Positions 22,041 through 32,402 of a stretch of 64,000 nucleotides of DNA are shown piece by piece (positions within the stretch are counted from its first letter, which is position 1; each line of letters starts with the position of its first letter). The DNA comes from Aplectana chamaeleonis (taxonomy: Eukaryota > Nematoda > Chromadorea > Rhabditida > Cosmocercidae), in NCBI GenBank assembly GCA_029168955.1, contig JAPDOI010000116.1, forward strand, positions 1-64,000, in the 5' to 3' direction. The position numbers were made by a program, and so were the translations under genes. The notes under the pieces were generated by a model. It was given only the letters and a program-made list of their open reading frames with translations, did not search any database and was not told where the DNA came from.

Positions 22041-22518
22041 CCACTTTGGCTGTCAGAGCCCACGTCCTCGGCCGCTCCGACGGCTGTCGGACGGGGCTCC
22101 GATCCCCAGTTTTCCTGAGCTTCTCTTCTTCACCCTTGAACGCTGTACACATATGAATTTCAGTGCAAACAAATCATTATACAACAATCTTTTTTACGTT
22201 CGTCTGTAGTACGCATGAGGTGGAATGATAACCTGACTCGACTAGCGTTTCAGCAGATTCGCCCTCGTCGGAGTCAGAAAAAAGTAAATCTGCTTCCAAA
22301 ATATTCGGTCAAAAATAGATACTCTTCTGCACAACTTCAGAAAATTTTTTGAAACAAGTGGCAGGAAAATATAGGGCTAAGCGACTTCTAAAATTCGTTA
22401 GACAATGATGTGATCAGCAGTATGGCGAATGACGTATCAGAGTGACTGAAAGTGCCCTAATCAGGAGCTGACCCTTATGCAGGGTTGGAGTTCCCGTGTT
22501 ATATTTGAGCTTTCCTTC
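22041..22518. other. No gene recognised
   Basis: Nothing with recognisable coding or repeat structure is seen between the GCAG repeat and the GC-rich element that follows. Confidence 0.4.
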
Positions 22519-22801
22519 CGGGGCGGCATGCACGTACGCAGCGGGTTAGGTTGGGGTTAGTCAGGGTTTGGAGCGTCGGCGCGTTTGATGATAGCAGCGC
22601 GAGGGATAAAAGGGGGTTAGGCTAGCACTGAAGAATCGTTCCCTCGCAAACCCTACGTGGGAGGGTGGGGCAGCCGAAACCCCGTTGAGACCCCAACTAT
22701 TGATTATCTCCAGCACTCGCACAGCAATGATCAAACGAGCAGACGCCCCAAACCCCGCCTAACCCCAACCTAATCCGCCGCGTACGTGCATGCCGGCCCC
22801 G
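22519..22801. repeat. GC-rich 280-bp inverted-repeat element
   Basis: It begins GGGGCGGCATGCACGTACGC and ends GCGTACGTGCATGCCGGCCC, with subterminal GGTTAGGTTGGGGTTAG and its inverse. It is the same family as 17200-17984 and 28187-28470 and is full length at 283 bp. Confidence 0.85.
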
Positions 22802-23503
22802 GTCGGCCTTGATCACTCTGGCATTGATACAGAATATTTCCAGCGCTTTGCGCACACCAGTCTGGGCCTCCCACGCTAGGATCCCCACTCTCACCTCAAA
22901 ACCTTCTCCTTCGTGTGAACTAACCCTGTGGCAAACCACTGCAGTGCTGACTTGCGACCTTTCTGTGCGATCTATATAGTCCTTTATTCACACATGTAAG
23001 GAACGAGCTGATTCGCCAACAAACCCGTCCTCGCAGCTCTTACATGTAATAATGTAGAATATGTCCTAGACAGCGCAGTCACCCTCTTTGCCCACTGGGC
23101 AGTCAACGCAACGTGCTGCAATGCATGCACGATCATATTAACGATTCCGAACCAACTGCTGCTTCAAATTACTTGTAGTGATGGCCACTAAGGACTCCGC
23201 TCAAGCATTTTCTGTTAGCGCTGCCCACCTCATCCTGAATGAAGGGCATTGTGAATAGAAGAGATTCATCGCTTTGCTGTGTGTTCCGACCCCGCTGGTC
23301 GCGTTGGATGGGCCTCGTACTCTTAACAAGGGAATGACTTGACGAGATTGCCAGCACGTTGAAATCTCAATCCCCGTGCAAAACTCAGAGCATATGGCGG
23401 TACGAGAATCAAATGAGGTAATAACATTCGTAAACAACATTCGATCCTGTTCAGGTTCATCCATGTTCTCTCTTTGTTTCTGTTAATGTTAGTTGTTCGT
23501 CCG
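22802..23503. other. No gene recognised
   Basis: Short overlapping open frames only; none has a motif. A diverged string (ATTGTGAATAGAAGAGATTC and neighbours) shows no repeat partner in this window. Confidence 0.4.
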
Positions 23504-23645
23504 TTAGGGGTTGAGCAGAGTGCCACCGCGGCGCGGCGCGGCCTGATGATTGAGAGCCGTATTGATAGATCGCGGCGATATATCAATACGGCTCTCCATC
23601 ATCAGACCGCACCGCGCCGCGGTGGCACTCTGCTCAGCCCCTTAG
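23504..23645. repeat. Near-perfect GC-rich foldback of about 140 bp, copy 1
   Basis: The arms pair from GGGGTTGAGCAGAGTGCCAC through CGCGGCGCGGCGCGG to ATAGATCGCGGCGATATAT at the centre. The whole unit recurs at 44510-44650 with only a few substitutions. It is flanked by TTA on both sides, a possible target duplication. Confidence 0.9.
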
Positions 23646-23726
23646 GGTGATGCATCGTACATTTATGTGTTGTAAAGCGCGTCGCTCGCGACGTAAATAT
23701 AAATAAATAAATAAACTAAAGTATTG

Positions 23727-23880
23727 CTGAACAGACAGCAGCAACCGTTTATTCATAGCGTTTGGCGCGTGGAATACTTGGGATGTTGGCACGTTGAAGC
23801 ATGAAACTCTCAGAACAACTCCACTGACCAAAAAATTCAATAGAACACGTATGGATAAACAGTCGCTGCTGCCTGTTCAG
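23727..23880. repeat. MITE of about 154 bp, second copy of the 16893 family
   Basis: CTGAACAGACAGCAGCAACC at the left is mirrored by CAGTCGCTGCTGCCTGTTCA at the right; the inner ends continue GTTTATTCATA and TATGGATAAAC. Confidence 0.85.
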
Positions 23881-24879
23881 GGGCCGTATTCATCAAACTC
23901 TAGGAGCCTTCCTTGAAGGTTCAAAGTACACCCGCTGTTGGACGAGTTTTCGATTTTTCACCTTCCTGAGTACCCCTCAGGTAGACAGGAGGGCTTCCGG
24001 CTGCCTTTTGGGTAGATGAAAGGGTTTCTAGTCACTTAGTGGCTGAACGGAGAGAAGGACGGCTGCTTACTACATCGATCTCACGTTTCAGAAAGTGATC
24101 AATATCTTCCTGGCAGGCCGCGCGAGCTATGCCCGTCCACCCGCATCATTGAGGCCGGGTATGCTATGCCCGCCGGAAATCATTGATAGTGGAGCTAAGA
24201 CACAGCAGCCTCCTACCCGGCGGTCTCCTTTCCGTCTGCGCGAGGCTACTCATGCTTGTCTCTGCTTTCACATGTGACGAAGTGGGGCCGCCACTATTGA
24301 AATTTCTACAGAGGAGGCATTAAAGGGGCTGCCATACGCCGGACACGGGAGGGTTGCGCCCCCTCCCTGCGCCCGCGGTTTCTTTATTACAGCCATAGGT
24401 TCTCTATCATAGCTGCCTCGTTTTTTTTTCTATTAACTGCACAAAGGTAGGAAACATCATTGAAATGAGGTCTAAACGGCAAAAAAGGCAAGCTCAGTAT
24501 AACTGATCCCTTCAGCTACTCCGCTGAGTCAAGTTGGTTGAGTGGTTCAAGGAGGTGGACTACCAGTCGGGACCTTCTGGGCTCTATCACCTTTGTATTA
24601 AAAATACGAACACCCCGGAAATAAGCTGAGCAGCTGTCAGATCAAGGTTTTAGATGTCAGAACACGTTCCTACGTTTTCTGCAACACCAAGAATCATAAA
24701 ATACATCGTGTGGCCACAGCTTCTCTACCTGACCCTTATTTATCGAGAAGAGTTTAGTTTTTGTACGCCACATATGTGTACGAACACTCAGAAAACATTA
24801 AAATTTATCAACCAATAGGACACAAACAAAAACAAAACATTGTCAGTACGAAGTGGCAGCACTGCTACGTGTAATAAGT
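23881..24879. other. No gene recognised
   Basis: A C/G-rich patch at 24110-24380 has short open frames without motifs. I see no element ends. Confidence 0.4.
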
Positions 24880-25190
24880 TCGAACGATCTGTCTGGAAGG
24901 TGTCTCTGAGCCGCCTGAGAACGTACCTGTCAATGTCACTCCATGCGACCAGAATGACTTACTTGCGAGCACTGACGTTGTCGCACAGCTTTCCTACCTT
25001 GTAAATATCACGCACAATAATTCTCCACATGTTCCCAATGGGATTTAGAAAAGGGCTGACGGCTGGCAAATTAAGGAGGTCAAGATTATTACTCCGGAAC
25101 CACTCCAAAGAAGACCGGCTCACATGGATAGTGGCGTTGTCCTGTGCGTAACGGGATAGTGGCGTTGTCCTGTGCGTAAAAAATGGCTTT
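24880..25190 (-). pseudogene. Tc1-type transposase, C-terminal fragment
   Basis: The minus-strand translation reads AQDNATIHVSRSSLEWFRSN, then LDLLNLPAVSPFLNPIGNMW, then RDIYKVGKLCDN and, after a stop, VILVAWSDIDRYVLRRLRD. This is the end of a Tc1-family DD34E transposase. The second catalytic Asp (QDNA) is present. The catalytic Glu of the usual LNPIEN is Gly here. The N-terminal DNA-binding part is missing, and a 36-bp direct duplication (GGATAGTGGCGTTGTCCTGT) lies at its broken end near 25118-25178. It is inactive. Confidence 0.8.
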
Positions 25191-25377
25191 TACTTTAATA
25201 TATTATCCTTCACTTAAGCTTATTATTTTCAAAACTATTGCATATAATGTAAGTACATTTCGTACACGTGCTAAGAATAGATTTTTCTGTGTTGCCCTTT
25301 GAGTAAACAGTACTTTCATATGACCTTTATTTGTGATATCTAACAACGAGAGCCGTACACGCCTGTAAAAAAAATTT

Positions 25378-25720
25378 GAAGATCCAAAACAGGACATTGT
25401 ATAGTCCACAGCAATGGAAGTAGGACCTGGTGAGGTTGCGGACTCGTCTTAACATACGGTAGTTTGTTAGTGGTATCACTCATTTTTCCAAAAAAGCTGT
25501 GACAGATCGGTGTGTCTGTGTTTTCACAGATACGACTACATCTGTGGAAGCAATGAAAGCAGGTGAAAATGTGAGTGTCGAAACAAAAACTCACCGACCA
25601 ATCTCAGGTATTCCGAAAAAAATGAGTGATAACAAAATCAGACTACAGTATGTTAGGAAGAGTCCGACACCTCACTATGTCCTACTTCCATTTCTGCAGA
25701 CTATAGATGGTCCGGCTTAG
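25378..25720. repeat. Foldback of about 340 bp
   Basis: The left arm reads TATAGTCCACAGCAATGGAA, GTAGGACCTGGTGAGG and ATCACTCATTTTT. The right arm is its inverse with CTACTTCCATTTCTGCAGAC and TATAG. The arms are about 110 bp with scattered mismatches. The middle (25495-25605) is unrelated to the arms. The plus frame at 25499-25720 spans this palindrome and is not credible as a gene. Confidence 0.75.
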
Positions 25721-26049
25721 AGTTGTTATGTAAATAACAGATATCGTCCCAGAGGTACTATACGAAATCGAAACTACAGTGAGAAATTCAAAAAGGATAC
25801 TCGTACCTCCATCGAAATTTAATTTTGGGATAACGGAGAGGCCATTTAATCGAAGAATAAGGTTCCCACTCCTTTGTCATCTGCCACATTATTCGAAATA
25901 CTCCGTTGGAAAACACGCAAGAGAATCATATAAAGCCTCACAGTGCTAGAAGTATCAGCCTGCCCAGTTTTTTTTTTGCAGATATAGAAATAAAGCTAAT
26001 ACTAAGCTCGAATTGGCCAGTGGTAGAGCTTCATGCTTCATCTAGACAA

Positions 26050-26705
26050 CAATCCCTATTAACGATATTTTCCAGATTTTCAAAAGCCTTTGCACAAGAG
26101 ATGAGCAGATTTTGTTAAAGACATACAAAACGTATGTCAGACCTATTGTCGAAACTGGAACAACAGTGTTCTGTCCGTTCAAAAAGGGGGACATTGCATT
26201 GATTGAAAAAGTTTAAAACAATTATACAAGAGAACTGTTCATTCGTACTTACGGCTTTACATATTCGAGGATATCCCGAGCGAGATTAAGAAACAACTCC
26301 TTGAAACTGAGTGGTTTGGAATCGCGCCGAAAAGTGAGAGATGTGTGCATGGTGTTCGAGATGTTATCGAGGATCATGAAAGTTGATGTTTCGCAATTCT
26401 ACACTCTTTTACCTTCACGAACTCGTGGAGATTTAGTGAAAATTCCCTTTAAGAAACCAAGATTGGACCTTAGAGCGTTCAGCTTTACTTGTCGAGCAGG
26501 TTCTGCATACGTGTCCTTAAGGCATGGGCTACAGCCTATTCCACACCTTTTCAGGCAATTTAAGCGTTTAGCGAGTACCAGGATTCTCTCGGATTAGCAC
26601 TGCGGTTTATCTACAACCTTATTATTTGTTTCCTTTGCTGATTCTTCTTATCTCACGTATGTCTCAAACTACATAATAAATTACCATTATTATTATTATC
26701 ATAAC
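26050..26705 (+). pseudogene. CR1/L2-like LINE, 3' end with an ATT tail
   Basis: The translation reads DEQILLKTYKTYVRPIVETG, TTVFCPFKKGDIALIEKV, a stop, then NNYTRELFIRTYGF, LLPSRTRGDLVKIPFKKPRL and FTCRAGSAY. It is related to the copy at 185-640. A non-coding 3' end follows, with an AT-rich microsatellite (CATTATTATTATTATCAT, about 26682-26701), typical for the 3' ends of this LINE group. It is truncated at the 5' end and carries stops. Confidence 0.8.
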
Positions 26706-26934
26706 GTCCTAAACATCTAAACTTATCTTGATGTTGTTCCCCTTTTAGTGGACACTAATATGGGCCACGATGGAGGCTCCTGTACCACATTCATCAAGGT
26801 TGGGGGTGTTTCCACAAGTCTGTTGGTACCTGCTATTATGTACCCTTGCTTGCGTTAGACCCAGAAGACGTCTTGTGTTCATAGGGAGCCACATAGGTGC
26901 AGGGCTATATAGCGAAAAGTTATTCCATATATTG

Positions 26935-27430
26935 TTAAACACAGGGTCCACGATAGAAACCATGTCTGATTTTTTGGTGGAGATCGGCAGCTGCGGGACC
27001 TAGTGCAACCTTAAGGTTGACAAAACTGAGAAAAATGAGATCGGAGCGGTCCCCTACGGCCCCAAAGTTGGACACCCGTCAGCTCGTCACACCCCAGATG
27101 CACTTTCCACGCCCACCGACGTGAACAAATGAATGCTCAAGATTGTGAGAAGAGCGATGGTTTCCAATCAATAGCACCGTTTTTCGCTTTATTCCCAACT
27201 TCTCTCTTTACTCACGTCAGCTTGTATACATCGGCTGCAAAAACGGAGGTTGCAAGCCTCGGACAACTCTTCCACCATGCTTCCCTAGCTCAATTTTTTT
27301 TGAGGAACCATAACTCCGTTCCTAGAAGGTCTTGTGTGATTCCAAAAACATCATTGGAATCGGCATGGGACCGTCTTCAAGATAGGTGAAAAAGCAGAAA
27401 ATCTATTATCATCGTGAAAACTGCCTTTAA
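26935..27430 (+). repeat. TTAA-type element, core I (plus orientation, left half of the 60594 type)
   Basis: It starts TTAAACACAGGGTCCACGAT, a mutated end, and finishes CACTGCCTTTAA-like as AACTGCCTTTAA. Its left half (ACCATGTCTGATTTTTTGG, GGAGATCGGCAGCTGCGG) is shared only with the copy at 60594-61085. Its right half is the common core I block. Confidence 0.8.
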
Positions 27431-27479
27431 GAGGTGCTGCCGTCTTGCAGACGAAGGCCACTTGTCCCTAACACTTTCG

Positions 27480-28085
27480 ATTCTGTACTTGGGCAGTTGA
27501 CGGTGTCTCTGGCCACAAACCACGCTTTTGCCACCCTTACCTGTCAATCGCTGTCAAGTGATATCCAACATACTTGTTTGCTGCTTTGCAGGAAATTCAC
27601 CTTCAGGATAGACCCGTCACCAACGTCGGATGGTATACCACCAACTGCGGCAACGCTGATGAAAGGAATGTGAGCGGCTGTGCGACAGCTGTAAGGAAGG
27701 GCTTCAGGCCCCTGTCAGGGTAGTTGAAAAAACGCCGACGCAAGCCGGGTCGATACGTATGAAAAACATGGGCGATGGAGGTTGCAAAAACACACGGTGT
27801 GGCCAGCCGTGGCTGACGCGTTCAATATGTACGAATTCAGTGGAACGACATCATGGATATCATTCATTTCTGAATTTAGATCATGTCAGCCACATCGAGT
27901 GTTTTTTCACCCCACCTCACTCATGTCTTTCGTTATTATCGACCGGGCTGACTGCGCCGATAGGCCAACAATGACCGAATCCCTAATGACGCAGTTGAGG
28001 ATTTTGGCTCCACGTCGTGTAGGGATGCATTTGTACGACTGCGAAACCATAGTGGATTCAATCGATGGTTGGGGGATTTTATTCT
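27480..28085 (+). pseudogene. RTE-type endonuclease fragment, split by about 260 bp
   Basis: The first part translates LTVSLAT and LTCQSLSSDIQ, and then in another frame EIHLQDRPVTNVGWYTTNCG, NADERNVSGCATAVRKGF. This matches the N-terminal APE-type endonuclease of hookworm RTE elements (form RPVI...YTIYCGDADENKVGGCAIAVRN). After about 260 bp of unrelated sequence (27720-27980) the domain resumes as NDAVEDFGSTSCRDAFVRLR. The catalytic core downstream is missing. A second fragment of the same domain is at 38691-38900. Confidence 0.75.
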
Positions 28086-28186
28086 AAGCAATGCCTTCGG
28101 CGCTTTTGGTGGACTCAGGCGCCCAACGAAGCCGCCAAATGCAAGAAAAAGAATGGGTTCAATGAGAAACTCAAAACGTCGCTGGC

Positions 28187-28470
28187 CTGGAGCGGCATGC
28201 ACGTATGCGGCGGGTTAGGTTGGGGTTATGCAGGGTTTGGGCCGTCGGCGCGTTTGATCATTGCTGTGCGAGTGCTGGAGATAATCAATAGTTGGGATCT
28301 TAACGGGGTTTCGGCTGCCCCACCCTCCTACGTAGGGTTTGCGAGGGAACGATTTTTCAGTGCTAGCCTAACCCTCTTTCAGCCCTCGCGCTGCTATCAT
28401 CAAACGCGCCGACGCTCCAAACTCTGCCTAACCCCAACCTAACCCGCCGCGTACGTGCATGCCGCCCCTG
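28187..28470. repeat. GC-rich 280-bp inverted-repeat element
   Basis: It runs from GGAGCGGCATGCACGTATGC to GCGTACGTGCATGCCGCCCC with the family's subterminal and central blocks intact. It is flanked by CCTGG at the left and CCTGG at the right, a possible target duplication. It lies just after the RTE endonuclease fragment. Confidence 0.85.
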
Positions 28471-28709
28471 GACACCTTGCCAGCACGCTGTTGTCGTTGT
28501 GACTGCCACGAGTGAAAAGATGGAGATTGATCAGGAATCCAATGTACTCTGTTCTACTGAATGAAGCCAGCGCAGCTCCCGTGCAGGGGAAGGAGAATCC
28601 GAAGTTGACACGCCCTGTCTTGCGGCCAAACTACTTTGCCTGAAGGGCAGCATACGCTCTCGAAAAAGTTGGTAGGACGGCGATGTTACTCAGACATTGG
28701 AAGCAGCGG

Positions 28710-28995
28710 ACCGCCGGCGAAAATTCGCCACTTGCTCAACAGCTGGGGGATAGCTGGCATTTAGCTGGCCAATGGCAATCACGAGGTCAACAGTTGGCAT
28801 ACCCACGGCATATCATTTGATCCCAGCGAAGGACGGCTGGCGAATATGTGTCAGTTGCCTAACAGCTAGGGGATAACTAGCATTCAGCTGGCATTTGGCA
28901 AATGCGAGGCCGACAGCTGGCTCATTCTGGCTGGGCAACTCAATTAGAGCTAGCAGCGGAACGCTGGCAAAAGTGTGCCAGCTGCCTGAAAGCCG
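28710..28995. repeat. Tandem repeat, about 2.2 units of 135 bp
   Basis: Units share TGCCTAACAGCTNGGGGATA, CTGGCATTNAGCTGGC and ACAGNTGGC. The two full units start near 28715 and 28848, and a partial one near 28950 (ACGCTGGCAAAAGTGTGCCA). Confidence 0.65.
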
Positions 28996-29991
28996 CGATT
29001 TTACCAGGAAGCTAAGTTTTCATTAAATACAGTATCTTTTCAATCAACATGTTGAGACTCTATTCGGTAACTTCCAGATGTCGAGGTGCCGCGGCTGCCA
29101 GCTCCCACCCTCTAGAGCTATTTCGTTCGCTTCCACTACAATCCATATATCATATTTCGCCGATTTCATACAAATCACGGCAATTTTCGATGTCACAGGA
29201 TAGGAACTAGAATGTTCTATCATAAAAATGTTGACACATGACGAACACAACAAGTGGCTCGTTCTTGCCCTTGGTTTTTATGTGTTGTAGTAATGCACTT
29301 AAGCGAGTTTGCATTGACAGCATGAAGGCTAATGCATGGTAAATCACAAAACGGCCGAACACTCTATCGGTCATTCCCCACAATGATTATGGAAGAGAAT
29401 CCACCGCTTTGCTGCTCACGCCCATCAGCTGAAAGTTTTCGAGGATATACTCCGGAGACAGCGTCCGCAAAGAATCCTCATCCTAATTTTCAATAAAAAA
29501 TTGAAGAGAAACTTCACATGGCACCTTGTTCTCACAGATTGGATTGCTGCCACTTACCTTCAACTTCTGACAAGGGATGGTCACTTGGAGAAAGTGGAAA
29601 TTTCGGGTCAATTCTTAACGAATATTTCTAAATTAATCCTTCTAGCTGAGCTCCGTTTCTCCGAACGGAGTTATAGGCGTTTTTAGCGTCTGACTCGCAG
29701 GCGCACCACAACGTAAAAAATATGAGTCACTGGTTCACCCTGTGATGCACCGATCTCAACCTTATAGTTAGACCAAAAATTGTCTTATAGTCTGATTGTA
29801 CGCGGAAGCATATTAAAATGGTGGGCGAAAGCGTGCGCTAAATAAGACCATTTCATGCCCCAGTCAACGTGAACGGTTGTCGCAATGGGCGTGAGCGCAG
29901 TCTGTGAGGAATGGAGGAGGCGAGTTCGAAGCCTTGTCGCGCTTGATTATTTTTAGCCTGCGCAAAATTCTCGGATTCACCATCCAGTGTG
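28996..29991. other. No gene recognised
   Basis: Open frames at 29044-29253 (minus) and 29501-29686 (plus) carry no motif and lack splice context. I see no element ends. Confidence 0.4.
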
Positions 29992-30537
29992 TTAAAGGCA
30001 GTGGTCGCGCTAAAATAAGCTCGTCTTCTTTTCCTCTCTAAACCCTTTTCTGGGTATAGTGTAGTAGAACCTATAAGAAAAAATCGCGAAAAAAACGCTG
30101 TTCTGAGCCAAATTTGAAGCCTGAACTTTCTTGTCTTTTGATGGTGGACGAGCATACCACACATCATCGGCATCGATGATCTCTAACATCAAGAACATCA
30201 GCTGGCTTGAAATCGAATTTCAATCAATGAACCTCCGGATTTACGAGCACATCTAGTCAGAAACGTTGACTGAAGTGCTTGCTTTCATTGTTCAACTGTT
30301 TTATTAGGTAAATTTGCATTTATTTCTTCCTCTGAATGTCGATGATTTTGGACTGCTAGGCATGAGACTGTGATCTTTCTGTGCACGTGTGCACGAACTG
30401 GAAATTTAGGGTCTTAATAACTCTAATTCTAGCCCGTTTTTCACCGCGCTACCTTCATAGTTTTTGAGCTGTTTTTGATCTAAACTGATTTTCGTAGATT
30501 TTTCGATAACGTTTTTCATCGTGACCACTGCCTTTAA
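29992..30537 (+). repeat. TTAA-type element, core II (546 bp)
   Basis: It begins TTAAAGGCAGTGGTCGCGCT and ends ATCGTGACCACTGCCTTTAA. The core is nearly identical to 36029-36577 and related, in inverse order, to 39638-39935 and 61599-61930 (CACGTGTGCACGAACTGG, CATCAAGAACATCAGCTGG). Confidence 0.9.
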
Positions 30538-30603
30538 TGAGCACCAAACTTACCGTGTAAAAGCTTTTCAATGAGAAAATGTTTGTCTAGTAGAATTGTC
30601 CAC

Positions 30604-30634
30604 TCCCAAGAAGGCGAAAATCGCCGAAACGTCA
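30604..30634 (+). other. Hammerhead-ribozyme-like core remnant
   Basis: The string AAGAAGGCGAAAATCGCCGA, continuing AACGTC, fits the part of a hammerhead core after CTGA: a 5-bp stem II (GGCGA/TCGCC) with a 3-nt loop, then GAAA and CGTC. The CTGA half reads CCCA here, so the core is incomplete. Hammerheads of this minimal form are known from Penelope-like elements, and one such element lies at 63053-64000. The call is an inference. Confidence 0.35.
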
Positions 30635-30640
30635 GCCAAA

Positions 30641-31045
30641 TAAAGAGGTTTCAACAATCTTGGTCTCGCTTCAACCACCGAGAACCACAAGTGTTTATTT
30701 AGTGTTTAGTAATGGCAGCTTGATGTTCCCAGTTAGTTATTCAATGTGTTAAAACTTGTCGTGCAGCTGCTATACGGCTGGAATGATTTCTTGCGTACAG
30801 ATATGATAATTTTGACAGAAATTATTAAAAACAAAGAAGCATTTTTCCACAACGATATTAACGAATGGTAGGAATTTCTGAACAGCTATCAATATCACAG
30901 AGTTCTAGCGATTGAGGTGGGAGGACAGTACTGAAGGGGAGTTTCGGACTGACCGGGATGGTGTTGGAACTGCTATGCTGTTAACCATGAGTATACGAGA
31001 AATTTTCCGAATCATGGCGCACAGAATCGGAAGTACGTAAGAGAT
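30641..31045. other. No gene recognised
   Basis: No open frame, element ends or RNA motif are apparent between the hammerhead-like string and the large palindrome. Confidence 0.4.
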
Positions 31046-32230
31046 AACAGTCCAATAACACTATGTAACAAATTTTCACTTTTTTCTGTTCCCAGTCTAA
31101 AATTGTGTTTTCCTAATCCGTTAGGTCTAGAACAGACAGGAAATCGCTGTTATCCCAGGAAAACTTCGCTGTTGTGACTAGAACAATCAAATTTGGAAAA
31201 TCGGGTGTTTGAGCAAGTCAGTTTTTGTTCCTGGCTTCTAAGTGTCATGTTTCAATTGTTTGTGCCTGATGCATGTGAAAATTAACTTCATTAAGCAAAA
31301 CATTGCTTACACTACGACAGCACGAAGAAAACCCGTTTTTTACGAAAATAGAAAGATTTTTATTCATTTTTGGCACTATGATCAGGTAAAAACAAAAAAT
31401 GCACAAGGAATAGATAAACGCAGTCGGAAACCACTCGAAAAAGTTCAGAAATGTGTAGATTTTCTAGATTTACGATTTTAATGGGAATCACTCTCTCCAA
31501 AGTGCACCTGAATGTTGTCCCCTTCATGGTTTCGTTACACTGTCCTTCGTAACGACGTTCAAAGTCCAATATATCTTGATGAGGGCTCGCCTTGCTCATT
31601 GAATTTTTCAAGATGCGAATCAATGACATGAACTTTCAGAGACATTCTGCATCCCATTTTGGCGTAATTCGCTATGAGAGTGCACCAACTCCACCTAGCT
31701 TTCAGCTTTGTGATCATCTAGGAAGCCATGAACAACTGCAACGAAATTACTCCGAGCCGTTCTCTCCGTCCTGTTCAACAACTTCGCAAAATCTTCACAT
31801 TTTATGATCCTCGTGATCTGTGGTCCGGAGAATATACCAGCCCTGACCTTAGCCTCGGACACAGTCGTTACCAAGGACAGTATAACGAAACATGATGAGG
31901 GACTACATTTGGGTGCAACTTCGAGAGAGTGATTCATAGTGCAATCGTAAATCTAGAAAATCTACACATTTCTGAACCTTGCTGAGTGCTTCCCGACTGT
32001 GTTTGTCTGTTCCTTGTGCATTTTTTGTTTTTAGCTATTCATAATGCAGATAATGAACAAAATTCTTCCTATTTTCGTAAAAAACGAGTTTTCTTCTTGC
32101 TGTTGCAGTGTAAGCGAAGTTTGTTTTCAATGAAGTCATTTTTTCACATACTTAGAACATAAGCAACTGAAATATAACACTTAGAAGCCAGGAATGAAAA
32201 TCGTGTTACATAGTGTAATTGAACCACGTG
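31046..32230. repeat. Near-palindromic element of about 1.2 kb
   Basis: The left arm (31215-31570) and the right arm (31850-32202) pair over about 350 bp around a centre near 31709. Landmarks are CCTGGCTTCTAAGTGT, TTTTTTACGAAAATAG-like, GTGCACAAGGAA-like, GTAGATTTTCTAGATTTACG and GTTTCGTTA. The outer ends CACTATGTAACA (31057) and TGTTACATAGTGT-like (32205) pair with an offset of about 140 bp, caused by an insertion or deletion in the left arm. The open frames on both strands mirror one another and are not genes. Confidence 0.8.
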
Positions 32231-32402
32231 ACTGTACACAGAAGTCAATATCAGTCCAATAACTGAACCACGTGAGTGTACATAGAAGTCAAACTCGTGA
32301 GCTATGTATAATGTAATGCACTTGTATGTATGTACATAGCCTCGAATTTCAAGAAGGAATATACATCAGGAGGATGATTTGGTGGCGTTGTTCCCGATGG
32401 GA

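Noticed and set aside
27782..28087. 101-codon plus frame as a gene
   Set aside because: Its last part is the RTE endonuclease remnant in another frame and the rest has no motif.
29870..29960. GAGTTCGAAGCC at about 29932 as a B box of a tRNA or SINE
   Set aside because: No convincing A box lies at the right distance and no cloverleaf forms.
31242..31937. Open frames at 31242-31481, 31360-31629 and 31695-31937
   Set aside because: They lie in the arms of the large palindrome and mirror one another.
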